Positions 35,031 to 46,451 of a stretch of DNA of 64,000 bases are shown here, piece after piece. The first letter of the stretch is position 1, and each line of letters opens with the position of its first letter. Source of the DNA: Luzula sylvatica (Eukaryota; Streptophyta; Magnoliopsida; Poales; Juncaceae); assembly GCA_946800325.1 (NCBI GenBank), contig OX326957.1, positions 18,008,591 to 18,072,590 on the forward strand, written 5' to 3'. The translations under genes and the position numbers were made by a program. The notes below the pieces were generated by a model, which had not been told where the DNA came from, ran no database searches, and was given only the letters and a program-made list of their open reading frames with translations.

Positions 35031-35180
35031 TGAAGGAAATACAGTTATGAATCAACTAGTACATTATACACATGAGGATAAATGAACATATGCGTTCGTC
35101 GAAACGATTGGATGCATAATAAGATTATGCAAATCTGATGGTAATAACATAGTCCGTCATGACGGACTGGTTGGTTCGTC
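35031..35180 (+). mobile_element. Copia LTR fragment G
   Basis: Opens TGAAGGAAATACAGTTATG and follows LTR E (45899 on) through the TGCATAAT-NNN-ATTATGCA palindrome and the first CCGTCATGACGG palindrome. It is interrupted at 35180 by the outer end of element D's LTR. It is probably the start of the 5' LTR of the plus-strand element whose 3' part is E. Confidence 0.7.
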
Positions 35181-36183
35181 TGTTGGGTATCAGCATCGCT
35201 ACCGAGCTCCGCGCAGCGGACAGAAGAGCCCGGTCTATCCCGATTCCGAGGACCACGTCACCGATCCGAAAGTACAAATCCTAAACTACGTGCAAATACC
35301 AATGAATATAACTCTTATTGACATAAAATCATGCCACGTAAAATTGATCACGGAGATGGGTTGACTGCGTAGTTACTTTGCTCGCTTCGATTTTGGTAAC
35401 ACGCACGTCCCACGCACGCGCGATTCGACACCTTGCTCGAAGCTCCTTTTTGCCGAATACAACCGGATTGCTTTTTGGTTTTCCCTTCGACCTTTCTCGA
35501 ACGTGTTCTCGTTAGATCATAGCAAAGGCTTCAGCTGAAATCTCTCTACCCGTATCTACCGTGAGCTTCATCTCTCGGTTACGCGCGATTCCTGTAAAAT
35601 CGCCGTAAACTTCCTCAAGATTCAATCCCTTTCTTCTCTCTTTCTAACTTGTCTCACAAGTATTTCTTTCTCATAATTCGGCTAGAGAAGTGATGAATGG
35701 CCGGCCATGATCTTATAATCAAGCCACCATTAATAGGGTACTAATGAGTATCTTAAAAAAACAGCTAATCCTGAATTTGGATCGCAGTCCGTCATGACGC
35801 ACTAGTCACGATTACTGATATAGCCGTTATCTCCATAGTTCGTCATGAATGACCATACAGTCCGTCATGACGCACCTCAGTCATGATTGACATCCAACCA
35901 GTCATGACTCTTACTCACATATTGGTACACACAATCCCTATTGGTCTGTCATGACATGCCAACCAGCCCGTCACGACGGACTGTGTATATTTATGTGTAA
36001 TCTCCCAGAAAACCTCTCTGGTCCGTCACAATGGACCACCAGTCCGTCATGACGGACTATGTATTTTCTGTCAGATTTGCATAATCTCATTATGCATTCA
36101 ATCGTTTCGACGAACGTGTACATTCATCTATCCTACCCTCATGTGTACTATCTACTGGTTGATCTATAAATGTATTTCCTTCG
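35181..36183 (-). mobile_element. 3' LTR of copia D, minus strand, 1003 bp
   Basis: On the minus strand it opens CGAAGGAAATACA (T to C at the first base) after the polypurine tract and closes ACCCAACA at 35181. It contains TGCATAAT-NNN-ATTATGCA and about nine palindromes around GTCCGTCATGACGGAC (35785-36060). The distal 600 bp hold CpG-rich sequence homologous in position to the GC-rich ends of C and F LTRs. Confidence 0.8.
35785..36060. repeat. CCGTCATGACGG palindrome array in LTR D
   Basis: About nine copies of the 16-18-bp palindrome, intact or one-sided, at irregular spacing. Equivalent to 46017-46312 in LTR E. Confidence 0.8.
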
Positions 36184-36680
36184 GTCTCCCACTCAGTTCA
36201 AGATCCAACTAAAGAATGTACAAGTGCACATCACATGTACACATAATCTTAGAGATTGGAATTAAGCCCAAAATAAGACAGCTATATGTGTGACCGCGTA
36301 GGTTCGTATCAAGCAATGGTAGTGAACTTATGCCTAAGTTCACGAACTCATAAGAGGGATCTAGGAAGAGATCCATCGTAGCATTCCCATGTTGAAAACG
36401 AAAATGATTGTGATCATTTATACCCATCTCGAACGGTGGTGTTTAGTTCTCTTGTTCCCGATATCCGTCAATCAAAAGCCATGGTAATAGTCATCCTTAT
36501 AATTTGATTGACTAAACTTATGTCTCGATACCGAATTGAATCAACAAACAAAATCGATATTAACCATTAATATCATTGACTCTTGCCAGAATTTTGTTGA
36601 TCAATTCATCGATAGGCCTAAGGGATATCTCTTTCTCTCGAAAGGAACAATTTCTATCTTGATCACTCACATCAAATTCC
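36184..36680 (-). other. 3' non-coding region of copia D (first part)
   Basis: Minus-strand counterpart of the 45400-45898 region of E, starting with polypurine tract AGTGGGAGAC (36184-36193). It is interrupted at 36680 by element C; the rest resumes at 41667. Confidence 0.8.
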
Positions 36681-37870
36681 TGAAGGAAATACAGTTTCGG
36701 ATCAACCGTAAAATTGTACACAAGGATAAACAAACGTATGCGTTCGTGGGCATAAATAATGTGTATATTAGATGCACATATGTATATTGGATATACATGG
36801 TTAAATTGATAAGAAAAGGTTTTTATTAAGAAAACCAGAAAATTCAGTTTAAGCCGTTTTAGTAAAACTGGCATAACTTTCAGTAGGAAACTCAGATTTG
36901 ATTGTTTCAAATTGGGTTAGATAGATAATGAGATTATCTAGAACTTTCATGTTGTAATAGTTTTCATTTGAGCGAAGTATCAGTATCGTTTTAATGGAAT
37001 ACCGAAAGGGTGCGACAGTTTGACATACAGTTAGTAAAACGTCCGTAACTTTCGCATCCGAACACCAATTGGGCCAGGCCAAATTGGGTTGGAAAGATAA
37101 TAAGATTATATATAACTTTCGTGAGGTTTAAAGTCGGTTGGAATGATTTAATATTTTCGTTTCGACAGAATACTGAACAGGTTCATGTTGTTTTCTGTGT
37201 GAAAGGGTGTATATTGGATATACATACATTTTGGCCTATCCTTATCATATGTGATATAAATATGATGTTTCTCTCTCTCTCTCTAGACCAATTGATTCAG
37301 TCCAACCAATTCATTCAGTTCAACCCCTGTGGAATTAATAAGATTAATCCAGAAATTAGAGAGAATCTTTCTCAAGAGTGAAAGAGTGCGAAGAGAGAAA
37401 AACCGAGAAAAACCAAGAAAAATAGTTTTTCCGGAGAAGAGAATCAATCGATCAAGCAAGTTCGCCGGTGCATCGTCTAGACAGGTGCATCCGCGACCGA
37501 CGAACTCCGACTCACGATGGATACAAGTAGAGGAGCGACACTTGTGGCTCTTCGATTGTGATCAACTCGAGGGAGAGAAAGAACGGTCAAAGACGGTGGA
37601 AACGCTTGGACGTGGGACGCACTAAGACAACCGGAGGCGCGTCAAGACGGTGGGAGACGTGTGGTATGGGACGCACGTGCTAGTCACCAACATGACCGGA
37701 GAAAGAAGGAAGAACGATCAACCCATCTCGCGTGATCAATTTCACGCTGGTAATCGTCTATCCTTCTATTGCATCGTACCCTCGAAGCCATGGCGTGATC
37801 TTGGATTTTGGGAACCGGACCGGGCCTTCATATCCGCTGCGCGGGCCCGGGGTCGGGTGAATTCCCAATA
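36681..37870 (+). mobile_element. 5' LTR of copia C, 1190 bp
   Basis: Opens TGAAGGAAATACAG, closes CCCAATA (CA changed to TA). The U3 carries two related units with the AGATAATGAGATTATCT palindrome (36923-36939; a degenerate second near 37094). TATA box at 37255-37262. The last about 430 bp differ from 41234-41661 at about 12 positions. Confidence 0.88.
37255..37262 (+). promoter_or_regulatory. TATA box of LTR C
   Basis: TATAAATA followed by a CTCTCTCT run (37272-37285), matching the relative place of the TATA box in LTR F. Confidence 0.6.
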
Positions 37871-37871
37871 G

Positions 37872-37883
37872 TGGTATCAGAGT
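37872..37883 (+). other. Primer binding site of C
   Basis: TGGTATCAGAGT, one base after the LTR; the final base differs from the consensus TGGTATCAGAGC. Confidence 0.85.
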
Positions 37884-38517
37884 GATCGCCATCGATTCGA
37901 GGGTCGAATCATAGTCGTATAAGTGTTATACGAACGTGTGTAAAAGTTACGTACGTTTGCATGATGTTAAATATAAAGAAAGTCAAATTCCGTTAAAATC
38001 ACAAGTGAAATTCGCTAGAGATTAATCAAAAGTTGATTGAGAGTATCTAGGAATGATCATAAAAAAGTTTCATGATTTATCGTTTTGGAAACGAGCGAAA
38101 ACGGAAGAAATGGCGAAATCTGCAGAAAATCAGAGTTTCTGCCGCCCCGGGTGCAGTTTTTGGCGCCCCGGATGCGTCCCGGGCGAGGTTTTCTCGCGCC
38201 CCACGGGCCTCGGATGGGGCAGGGACCCCCCTCTCGATGCTGATTTTATTTTCGTGATAACTTTGGCTACGAAGCTCGGAATTTTGAGTTATTTATGTCG
38301 CTACGATCGGCATCAAACATAATAGCATATAGGACAAGTAATTATTTAGAATAATTAATTTCCCTAATTAAATCATATGCATTTAGAAAATCTTGTGATA
38401 GTGATATAATATGATTATGTCACGAATTATTTAAACATGCATAGACATGATCCCTCATAATATTTAAGTCGTGGAAATGCCTTCCATGTCAACAACCATC
38501 GAAATTGGTATCACAAT

Positions 38518-38550
38518 ATGTGTGTTGTTAGGCCTTCGTCATGCACACAT
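38518..38550 (+). other. Leader hairpin 1 of C
   Basis: Stem ATGTGTG/CACACAT, seven perfect pairs, around a 19-nt loop with AGGCCTTCGTCA. Same loop as hairpin 2. Confidence 0.6.
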
Positions 38551-38590
38551 GTTGTTGGTACTAATGGGTGGCAAGCGTTAAATGGGGACT

Positions 38591-38621
38591 TACGTGTTGT
38601 TAGGCCTTCGTCATGCACGTG
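38591..38621 (+). other. Leader hairpin 2 of C
   Basis: Stem ACGTG/CACGT, extendable to ACTTACGTG/CACGTGAGT with one T-G pair. Loop of 19 nt identical to that of hairpin 1. Confidence 0.6.
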
Positions 38622-38816
38622 AGTAGTCCACTTGACGATACGTTTGATGTGGTTATGACTTAACTTTCCAAGCCAATCCGATTGGAGTTCGGGGCATAGA
38701 TAGAATGCACACACAGAACTGGGATTGTATATGATACGATCCATCACCGAAATTCTATAAAAATCCAAGAGTCGTATTGGATGCGATTGGATTTTATCCT
38801 ACCTAAATAAGCGAGA

Positions 38817-38848
38817 TCCCACCCGATAGGCCTTCGTCACTTGTGGGA
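38817..38848 (+). other. Leader hairpin 3 of C
   Basis: Stem TCCCAC/GTGGGA, six perfect pairs, 20-nt loop with AGGCCTTCGTCA. Confidence 0.6.
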
Positions 38849-39009
38849 GGATTACGAAATATGGATCTTGAGTGTTATGGACTTGGAGTCCCGTTTCGGT
38901 ATGAGGGTTATCGATTAGATAAAAATAACACATTCATATAATCATCATATAAGCATATAGATTAAGTATGCACGGTTAGGAGTTTAATCTTTATCATCCG
39001 TTTAGAATT

Positions 39010-41202
39010 ATGTTTTCAAGCAACACCAAATATATCGATGAGATCGATATGATAGATGGCTTTTGGGCCGGAATTACCATGATTAACCTTGATAGTTAAA
39101 GAATAGTTCTTAGACCTAAAGGAACGTGTTGGACACGGAAATGGTAGATTCAGGGCTCGAGGCTTTGGCTTTAGTGAAAGCCGGGTTCGATAAACTTTAA
39201 GAAGAAATCGAACGAGATTACGTGCCTTGTGGTGGCATGTATAGACGCAAATTTCTCAAAATTGTTTTGAGAATTCGGGTGCATACGAAAGTAAAACACA
39301 ACGCTCATGAAATAGTTTCAAGAGCAAGAGCGCGTTGAATGGTTCAATGCGGCTCAAAGAGTAGGTTAATTTTGAGACGCCTTATGGGTTTTTGATTAAC
39401 ACTCGTGTGTTGGTGGTACGAGATTTGATCTTCGTGACCAAATATCATATGCATTCGATAGATAAGTCAATCCCGAAATTGCATGAGATGCGATTCAAAT
39501 TTAAATTGGAGATGCTCAGAGCATCCGAGGAATCCAGTGCATATGGATGCGTGGATATCCTTGTAATTCAAAGGCGGGATCGAAAGAAATAAATGTCTAA
39601 GGGTATTTTGGGAAAATATTTTCCAAACAGAAAGTTCGGACAAGGAGTTGTCCAAACTAATGACTCAAAAAACGGTGAAATCCGAGGAGGATTAAACCTA
39701 GAAGTTGATTGCTTCTTTTGGCGTTGCCGTCATGGCCATATAAACGAGATACGCGTATCTAGATTACATATGATGGATTACTAGAATCAATTGAATTAGA
39801 TTCAATTGGTTAAACGCGATACTTATTTATTAGGCAAAGACGACAAAGTGCATCATTCTCCAAAGGTTGGAGAAAGATCCAACGAATTATGGGAAATTAC
39901 ATTTAAATGTAAATGTTCCGATAAGTTCGGAGGCAAGAGGAGGCTATCAGTTTTTTGTTACGTTTATGGACGATTAAAATAGATACGGTAATATCTATTT
40001 AATGCGTGCCGAAAAAGAGACTTTTGAAAAGTTCAAAGAGTTTCAAAAACGAAATACAAAATCAACTAGGCAAGAAAATCAAAGCTTTTCGATAGGATCG
40101 AGAAGGCAAGTATTTCAGCTACACGCTTCGATAGGATCGAGGAGACGATATTTGAGTTATACGTATTGATGATCATTTATGATTGTGGAATCGTTTCATG
40201 ATTACCTTCATTCGGAACATTAAGATGTATTCGAACAGAGGAAATGAACACATGTTGGACATGGTTCGATAAATGAAAAGTCAAACGGATCTCCCAAAAA
40301 TGTTTTGGGGATACGCCCTTGAGACAGCGGCACTAATGAATGGTGCATATAAGATATGGACCATAAATGTTCTAATTGGTACAAAAGACGCCATATGAGA
40401 TATGGATCGGAATGGTTCCGAAGGTGTCATGTGTGGAGATTTGAGGATGTGAGTATATTTCGAAATTTGTTTCGATTAAACTCAATCCCAATTCTGAAAA
40501 TTGTTCGTTTATCATATATCCTTAAGGAAACTAAAATGTATTAGTTCTAACGTCCCAATGAAAATGAGATTTCCGTGGCTCGAAGAGATGCCTTCTTGGA
40601 GGAGGACATAATGCGCACAAGTTTGGAACTTGATGCCATTTATCTCTACGCGGGCTAGTGGGAGTAGAATAAATCTCGAAAGAGTTCGAGATCTGGAAAA
40701 TGAACATTGTACCGATGAAAGTTGACACGACTTTATCAAGAGTTGATGAATACGAGTCGAACACACAAAGGAATTTTTCATAGATCCAGTAGACTATATC
40801 ATAAATACGGATTTATCGTGGCAAATGATGATAGATCGAAATCATATGATGATTCGATATCCTACAAGGATGCTATGAAAATGACGATTCCATATGGCAA
40901 GATGCCATGAAATATGAGATTCGATCCTTGTAGATTATCAAGTTTAGAACTTGATTTCATTACTTTCCGGGTTAGCCCCGTGAAATGTCAATGGGTTTTC
41001 AAGATGAGAACCGACATGGATAGGAATACACATATATATAAAGCAAGGCTTGTTGCGAAGAGTTTTATGCAATTCGTAGTTGGACTATGTAGAAACGTTT
41101 TCGCAAGTTGCCAAGCTTACACATTCTCGAAATTCTACTTGCCATAGTCGCGTATTATGACTATGTGATGTGGCAAAATGGATGTCAAATACGAATTTCT
41201 TA
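39010..41202 (+). pseudogene. gag-pol remnant of copia C
   Basis: Starts at an ATG (39010) with the SSNT codons of F's gag start, then follows F's gag, protease/pre-integrase, integrase and RT order with many indels and stops. Readable pieces include YHMHSIDKSIPKLHEM (about 39440), CRHGHINEIRVSRLH (39720), a PYE-W block (40390) and the FKMRTDMD-YKARLVAK block (41000). The span to the RT MDVK motif is about 2.2 kb versus 2.7 kb in F. No catalytic domain is intact. Confidence 0.8.
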
Positions 41203-41661
41203 ACCGAGAAAAACAGTTTTTCCGGAGAAGAGAATCAATCGATCAAGCAAGTTCGCCGGTGCATCGTCTAGGTAGGTGCATCCGCGACAGACGAACTCCG
41301 ACTCACGGTGGATACAAGTAGAGGAGCGACACTTGTGGCTCTTCGATTGTGATCAACTCGAGGGAGAGAAAGAACGGTCAAAGACGGTGGAAGCGCTTGG
41401 ACGTGGGACGCACGAAGACAACCGGAGGCGCGTCAAGATGGTGGGAGACGTGTGGTATGGGACGCACGTGCTAGTCACCAACATGACCGGAGAAAGAAGG
41501 AAGAACGATCAACCCATCGTGCGTGATCAATTTCACGCTGGTAATCGTCTATCCTTCTATTGCATCGTACCCTCGAAGCCATGGCGTGATCTTGGATTTT
41601 GGGAACCGGACCGGGCCTTCATATCCGCTGTGCGGGCCCGGGGTCGGGTGAATTCCCAACA
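41203..41661 (+). mobile_element. Partial 3' LTR of copia C
   Basis: Matches 37404-37870 at about 97% and ends CCCAACA, followed by the ATTCC duplication. U3 and the TATA region are missing because of the deletion that fused it to RT sequence. Confidence 0.85.
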
Positions 41662-41666
41662 ATTCC

Positions 41667-41979
41667 GTGTTTCGGATAATACCCGATTATAATCCTATCA
41701 CCATCTTGTTACAGATAGTGGAAGACTATGTCTAAGTATCATGCTACGCATGAAAAATGATCCATGATCATCTCAAGTGTGAAGAACTAAGACCCCATTC
41801 GTTATGATTTCATCTACAATGACTCAACCATGTCATGGTATCGTACTTTTGGTCAAGTCACAATATGCATAACCTAATGCGTATACATATTCCCGATTCG
41901 ACAAACTCTTTGTCATATGATTAGCAAAACATATTCATCACCTCGTCGAATATGTTAGTGTACACCTTAGTCTATTATC
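41667..41979 (-). other. 3' non-coding region of copia D (second part)
   Basis: Resumes D after C. Compared with E, about 340 bp are missing at a junction between AGAACTATA and AGATAATAGAC (near 41980), at a short CTATA/TTATA homology. The deletion removed the last codons of D's pol. Confidence 0.75.
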
Positions 41980-42797
41980 TTATAGTTCTAGCATGAAAAT
42001 CTTGTTTCGCAACTGGAAGTGGCTTCGTAAACGGATCCGTTACATTCTCGTTAGTATCAATCTTCAAAATAACAACATCCTGCCTTTGTAAAATATCACG
42101 TATCAAGTGGAATTTACGCAAAATATGTCTCAAGTGATAATGCGATCTCGGTTCATTGGCATGTGCTATTGCACCTGTATTGTCATAATACACAGCCACG
42201 GGTTTCGAGATGCTCGGCACAACACCAAGTTTGGTCACGAACTTCTTGACCCAAACCGCCTCCTTTGCGGATTTCAAAGCCGCAATGCACTCCGCTTCCG
42301 TCGTAGAGTCAGAAATTGTCGGTTCTTTGGAACTCTTCCATATAACCGCGGCACGGTTCAAGCAGAACACCTACTCACTTTGTGATCAAAAATCATCAGT
42401 ACATCTTTTGAAACTGGCATCGGTGTAACTTGTTACAACCAATCCCATAGACTAAAAACTGATCCTCAGTTTTTCGCAAGTACTTAAGGATCGTTTTCAC
42501 GGCTTGCCAATGCGGATCACCTGGATTCAATTGGTAACGTGATAGGATGCTTAATGCATACGACATGTCAGGTCTCGTGCAGATCATGACATACATAATA
42601 GATCCAACCGCCGAAGCGTATGGAACTTTATCCATGTTACTTTTTTCTTCGCTCGATGTCGGACATTGAGCTTTCGAAAAGTTTATACCACTCGACATGG
42701 GGTAAAACCCTTTCATAGAATTTTGCATGAAAAATATTTTCAACACCTTGTCGATGTACGTACTCAGACTTAGGCCGAGGAGTCTCTTGGATCTATC
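41980..42797 (-). pseudogene. pol: pol remnant of copia D: RT end and RNase H
   Basis: Read on the minus strand from 42797: YRDRSK...LLGLS, then STYIDKVL, GSIMYVMICTRP, KYLRKTEDQFLVYG. After a frameshift and short loss near 42390 comes RNase H with STTEAE, YYDNTGAIAHA and the HLRHILRKFHLIRDIL block. It ends prematurely because of the deletion near 41980. Upstream domains are missing, since at 42797 it abuts element E in the opposite orientation. Confidence 0.85.
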
Positions 42798-42805
42798 TCT
42801 ATAGA

Positions 42806-44821
42806 CTCCATATGAGATATGGACCGGAGAGCCACCAGTGTTATATTTTGTTAGGATTTGGGAATGCGATGTTTAGTCCGGAAAATATTTTCGGATAAAC
42901 TCGAACACAAATCTGAAAAATGTTTATTTGTAGGATATCCTAAGGAAACTAAAGGATATTGCTTCAACAATCCCGAGAAAAACAAAGTTCTCGTAGCTCG
43001 TAGAGATACCATCTTGGAGGAGGACTTTATATATCAACGAGCTAGTGGGAGTAGAATTGATCTCGAAGAGGTTCGAGATCCATAAATAAAGGCTGAACCG
43101 ATGGAAATTGACCCAAATCCATAAATAGTTGAGGATATCAAGTCAACGTCACAATGTGCTCCTCATAGGTCTAGTAGGACCCGCCTAGAACAAGTACGAT
43201 ATGGATTTATCGTGACTGATGAAGGCAATATCGAACTCATAGATGATGAGCCGACATACTACAAAGATGCTATGTCGAGCGGAGATTCCGACAAATGACA
43301 TGATGCCATCAAGTCTTAGATTCAATCCATGTACGATAATCAAGTTTGGAACTTGATTGACCCACCACCCTCGGTTAAACCCGTGGGGTGTAAATGAGTT
43401 TTCAAGAAGAAAACCGACATGGATGAGAATGTGCATACTTACAAAGCAAGGCTAGTTGCGAAAGGTTTCAAGCAAATTCATGGTTTTAGATTATGATGAA
43501 ACATTTTCGCCGGTAGCAATGTTTAAGCCTATAAGGATTATCATTGCCACAGCCGCATATTATGACTATGAGATATGGAAAATAATGTTAAAACCACTTT
43601 CCTAAATGGAAACTTATCGGAGGATGTGTACATGACGCAACCCGAAGGTTATATCGATCCAAAGAGTCCTGAGAAAGTATACAAGCTTCAACGGTCTATT
43701 TATGGACTGAAACAAGCTTCTCGGAGTTGGAATAGTTGTTTTGATGAAGTTATAAGCGAGTATAATTTTATCAAGAACGAAGAAGAACCTTGTGTGTACA
43801 AGAAGGTTAGTGTGATCCGCGTAGTGTTTCTTGTTCTTTATGTGGATGACATATTGATCATAGGAAACTACATTCCGTTGTTATCGGATGTTAAGAAGTA
43901 TTTGAATACTTGTTTCGCTATGAAAAATTTAGGAGAGGCCGCCTACATTTTAGGCGTGATGATCTATAGAGATAGATCCAAGAAGCTCCTCGGCCTAAGT
44001 TAGAGTATGTACATCGACAAAGTGCTGAAAAGGTTTCTCATGCAAAACTCTAAGAAAGGGTTTCTCCCCATGTCGAGTGGTATAAACTTTTCGAAAAATC
44101 AATGTCCGACATCGAACGAAGAGAAAAGTAACATGGATATAGTCCCATACGCTTCGGTGGTTGGATCTATCATGTATGTCATGATATGTACGAGACCTGG
44201 CGTGTCGTTTGCATTGAGCGTCCTATCACGCTGCCAATCGAATCCAGGTGATCCGCATTGGCAAGCCGTGAAAACGATCATTAAGTACTTGCGAAGAAGT
44301 AAAGATCAGTTGCTAGTCTATGGTGGTGAGGATAACGGATTGGTTCAGTTTCGAAACATGTACCGATGATTTTCGATCACAAAGCGGGTACGTGTTCTGC
44401 TTGAATGGTGGCACGGTTATACGGAAGAGTTCCAAACAACCGACAGTTGCTAACTCTACGATGGAAGCGAAGTTCATTGCGACTTCGGAAGCCGCAAAGG
44501 AGGCGGTTTCGATCAAGAAGTTCGTGACCGAACTTGGTGTCGTTCCGAGCATCTCGGAACCAGTGGTTGTGTATTGCGACAACACTGGCGCGATAGCACA
44601 GGCCAAGGAACTGAGATCGCATCATCTTCTCCAAACATATTTTGCGTAAATTTTACTTGATTCGTGAGATTTTACAGCGGAAAGATATTGTTATTTCGAA
44701 GATTGATACTGACGATAATGTAGCGGATCCGTTTACGAAGCCATTTCCAATTGCTAAACATGACCGTCATGCTAGAACTATAGGTTTGAGATTATACCTA
44801 GAGGAGGAAGTTGGAAAGTAG
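42806..44821 (+). pseudogene. pol: pol remnant of copia E
   Basis: Begins inside the integrase at the PYE-W block and continues through RT and RNase H to the YLEEE end. Recognisable: VARRDTILEEDFI (about 42995), RT ELVAK-like and KTTFLNGNLSEDVYMTQPEG (43590), LYVDDILIIGN (43835), the YIDKVL...VYASVVGSIMY region (44010-44200), RNase H EAKFIATSEAAKEA and YCDNTGAIAQA (44460-44600). Several stops and frameshifts break it into pieces (42858-43085, 43575-44003, 44007-44369, 44320-44649). Confidence 0.85.
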
Positions 44822-45898
44822 TTGTCTAAAACAATGGTTGTTATGATTAGTTGTAAACGATGTATCACCCAAGACTTATTCTATATTAATGCATTTTCAA
44901 AATTTCAAAATTTTATTTGCATTTATCTCTTATAAGAAAACTTGTGTGCGGTTGTGTAATTTGATTACAGGAACCTTGATTTATGACTTGTGTGAGCGTC
45001 TACATAATATGTGACTATGTTAAGTAAAACCGTCACATTTTAAAAGTTATATTTCAAAAATGTCCATAGTCACGATAAGGATACTTATGTGATAAGTATA
45101 TCTATTATAAGATAATAGACTAACGTGTACACTACCATATTCGCCGAGGTGATGACTATGTTTTGCTAATCATAGGACAAAGAGTTTGTCGAATCGGAAA
45201 TATGGATATGCATTAGGTTATGCATATTACGACTTGACCAAAAGTACGATACTATGACATGGTTTAGTCATTGTAGATGGAATCATAACGAATGGGGACT
45301 TAGTTCTTCACACTTGAGATGATCATGGATAATTTTTCGTGCGTAGCATGATAGTGAGATATAGTCTTCCACTATCTGTAACAGGATGGTCATGGGATTA
45401 TAATCGGGTATTATTTGAAACACGGAATTTGATGTGAATCATCAAGATATAAATTATTCCTTCGAAAGAAAGAGATATTACTTAGGCCTATCGATGAATT
45501 GATCAACGGAATCTCTGCACATAGTCAATGATATTAATAGTTAATATCGATTGTGTTTGTTGATTCAATTCGGTATCGACACATAAGTTAAGTCAATCAA
45601 AATATAAGAATGACTATTATCGTGAACAAGAGAACTAAATACCACTGTTCGAGATGTGTATAAATGATCACAATTATTTTCGTTTTCAACGTGGGAAAAC
45701 TATGATGGATTTCTTCCTAGATCCCTCTCATGAGCCCGTAAACTTAGGCATAATTTTACTACCATTGCTTGAAACGAACATACGCGGTCACACATAGAGT
45801 TGTCTTATTTCGGGCTTGAATTTCAATCTCTAAAGTTATATGTACATGTGATGTACATTGGTACTTTTTTTAGTTGGATCTTAAACTGAGTGGGAGAC
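44822..45898 (+). other. 3' non-coding region of copia E
   Basis: Collinear with 59950-61112 of F and 9207-10306 of B. Ends in polypurine tract AGTGGGAGAC (45889-45898). Confidence 0.8.
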
Positions 45899-46451
45899 TG
45901 AAGGAAATACAGTTATAGATCAACTAGTAGATTGCGCACATGAGGATAGATGAATATATACATTCGTCAAAACGATTGGATGCATAATAATATTATGCAA
46001 ATCTGACAGAAATAACACAGTCCGTCATGACGGACTGGTTTGTCCGTCGTGACGGATCATAAGGATTTCTGACAGAATAAACATTGATGCATAGTCCGTC
46101 ATGACGGACTGGTCTGTCCGTCGTGACGGATCATGATGCGTTCCTGTATACCAATATGTGAGTGTAGAGTCATGACGGACTGGTGATCCGTCATGACGGA
46201 GCTGCATCACGACAGACAAGATGGTTCGTCATGACGGAGCATGAAGATAACGGCTATATCAGTACTCGTGACACGTCCGTCGTGACAGACTATGGTGCGT
46301 CATGACGGACGGTGATCCAAATTCTGGATTGACAGTTTTTTTTAAGATCAAGGCCAGTCATTCTTTCTCTCTCTGGATACTTGTTACAACCATTAGACTT
46401 GAGCGACAAGCTAGAAACAGAGAAAAGGAGATTGTATCTTGAGCAAGTTTA
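45899..46451 (+). mobile_element. Partial 3' LTR of copia E
   Basis: Opens TGAAGGAAATACAGTTATAG. Contains GCATAATAATATTATGC (45989-46005) and about nine CCGTCATGACGG or CCGTCGTGACGG palindromes (46017-46312). Similarity to LTR D ends at GCAAGTTTAC (46451), so the distal 450 bp are lost and no target duplication can be checked. Confidence 0.8.
46017..46312. repeat. CCGTCATGACGG palindrome array in LTR E
   Basis: About nine copies, several arranged as pairs, AGTCCGTCATGACGGACT followed after 3-5 bases by TGTCCGTCGTGACGGATC. The array is CpG-rich in an AT-rich setting. Confidence 0.85.

Larger units (their letters stand above)
37884..39009 (+). other. Leader of copia C
   Basis: Long untranslated leader collinear with F's leader but lacking F's extra 0.55-kb repeat block. 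It holds CCCCGGG-type palindromic sequence at 38138-38222 and three hairpins with a shared loop motif (38518-38550, 38591-38621, 38817-38848). Confidence 0.75.
36681..41661 (+). mobile_element. Copia element C, deleted and decayed
   Basis: The element consists of a 5' LTR (36681-37870), primer site, leader, ruined gag-pol and the distal part of a 3' LTR. Flanking ATTCC at 36676-36680 and 41662-41666 is a perfect 5-bp duplication, so the ends are those of the original insertion into D. A deletion joins the RT region (near 41202) directly to the U5 side of the 3' LTR, removing the rest of RT, RNase H, the 3' non-coding region, the polypurine tract and U3. Confidence 0.88.

Noticed and set aside
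46017..46312. Palindrome array as a bacterial-type operator or terminator cluster
   Set aside because: It lies inside a plant copia LTR and recurs in sister LTRs; no bacterial context.
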